Position numbers and translations under genes: made by a program | Notes under the pieces: generated by a model | What the model saw: the letters and a program-made list of their open reading frames with translations, nothing else | What the model was told of the DNA's origin: nothing | The model's database searches: none | In this document: positions 5,408 through 5,728 of the stretch, piece after piece | Layout of the letters: the number at the start of each line of letters is the position of its first letter | Numbering within the stretch: position 1 is the stretch's first letter | Origin: Aquificaceae bacterium | Lineage (GTDB): Bacteria; Aquificota; Aquificia; Aquificales; Aquificaceae | Length of the DNA: 5,728 nucleotides | Assembly: GCA_027014185.1 (NCBI GenBank) | Contig: JALWEK010000004.1 | Location: 1 to 5,728, forward strand | Direction: 5' to 3'

Positions 5408-5728
5408 TTAACCCATCTTTTCTATCTCTCTAAGGAGTTCCTCGGCCATCTCGCTCTCGTCCACCTTCTTTATGGGTTTCCCGTCCTTGAAGAGCCAGGC
5501 AAAACCCCTGCCGCAGGCGAGTCCTATATCTGCCTCCCTCGCCTCCCCTATAGCGTTCACAACACATCCCATTATCGCTACCTTAAGGGGTTTTTTGACA
5601 TCGCTTAGCTTCTCCTCCACCTCCCTAACCACCCTGGGCAGATCCACCTCTATCCTCCCGCAGGTGGGACAGGCCACTATCTCAACACCCTTCCTCCTGA
5701 GGCCGAGGGACTTGAGTATCTCGTAGGC
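5408..5728 (-). CDS. ispG: 4-hydroxy-3-methylbut-2-en-1-yl diphosphate synthase IspG (GcpE), C-terminal 106 residues
   Basis: IspG is the [4Fe-4S] enzyme that converts methylerythritol cyclodiphosphate to HMBPP in the MEP isoprenoid pathway. The window holds the C-terminal cluster-binding domain; the TIM-barrel part and the start lie beyond base 5728, and the frame is open to the edge. Ligands are Cys20 and Cys23 of the fragment (CPTCGR), Cys55 and Glu62 (GCVVNAIGEA). Their spacing of 3, 32 and 7 residues equals that of E. coli Cys270, Cys273, Cys305 and Glu312, so the cluster site is intact. The common NGPGEA is NAIGEA here, a variant I recall in Aquifex. The GTG at 5677 is only an internal Val (EIVACPTC) and not a start. 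The stop is TAA at 5410-5408, 22 bases before fliN, consistent with co-transcription. Confidence 0.95.
   Translation of the reverse strand, partial: AYEILKSLGLRRKGVEIVACPTCGRIEVDLPRVVREVEEKLSDVKKPLKVAIMGCVVNAIGEAREADIGLACGRGFAWLFKDGKPIKKVDESEMAEELLREIEKMG

Noticed and set aside
5408..5677. IspG fragment read as a small gene starting at GTG 5677
   Set aside because: The same frame is open to the window edge and encodes IspG sequence (EIV before ACPTC), so the GTG is an internal valine.

Overview
The window is almost wall-to-wall protein coding and looks like a piece of a thermophilic bacterial chromosome, most likely of the Aquificaceae (Aquifex / Hydrogenobacter / Thermocrinis relatives). 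The reasons are the heavy use of AGG/AGA for Arg and ATA for Ile, Lys/Glu-rich proteins, extreme gene packing, operons of functionally unrelated housekeeping genes, and wording of FolD (GAGFIVGRP) and IspG (GCVVNAIGEA) that I recall from Aquifex aeolicus. That placement is inference from memory, not a search result.

Layout. The plus strand carries two genes. The 3' end of cysS (1-621, start outside the window) overlaps folD (618-1502) by ATGA. The minus strand carries five genes read from right to left. They are the 3' end of ispG (5728-5408, start outside), fliN (5385-4909), argS (4892-3144), a membrane-anchored FtsN-like SPOR protein (3132-2500), and a TPR lipoprotein that also ends in a SPOR domain (2503-1475). 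Gaps in the minus-strand run are 22, 16 and 11 bases and then a 4-base ATGA overlap, so it is probably one transcript whose main promoter lies outside the window. The two units converge, and folD and the lipoprotein gene overlap tail to tail by 28 bases, leaving no room for an intergenic terminator. No gene-free stretch exceeds 22 bases. I see no RNA genes, IS elements or CRISPR.

How the genes relate. CysS and ArgS charge tRNA, FolD supplies one-carbon folates, IspG makes an isoprenoid precursor and FliN is part of the flagellar motor switch. The two SPOR proteins form the one functionally coherent module. One is anchored in the inner membrane and one in the outer membrane, both end in a septal-peptidoglycan-binding domain, and they are translationally coupled, so they are likely a division or envelope-constriction pair.

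The most unusual signals are palindromes inside coding sequence. ArgS appears to carry an extra segment of about 27 residues, and the DNA for it holds a perfect 24-bp palindrome nested in a further 10-bp stem. This resembles an in-frame palindromic insertion element. A separate perfect 22-bp palindrome sits in folD. Other points are a FolD lacking the usual basic residues for the NADP 2'-phosphate, and a perfect TATAAT just before argS, which has no Shine-Dalgarno.
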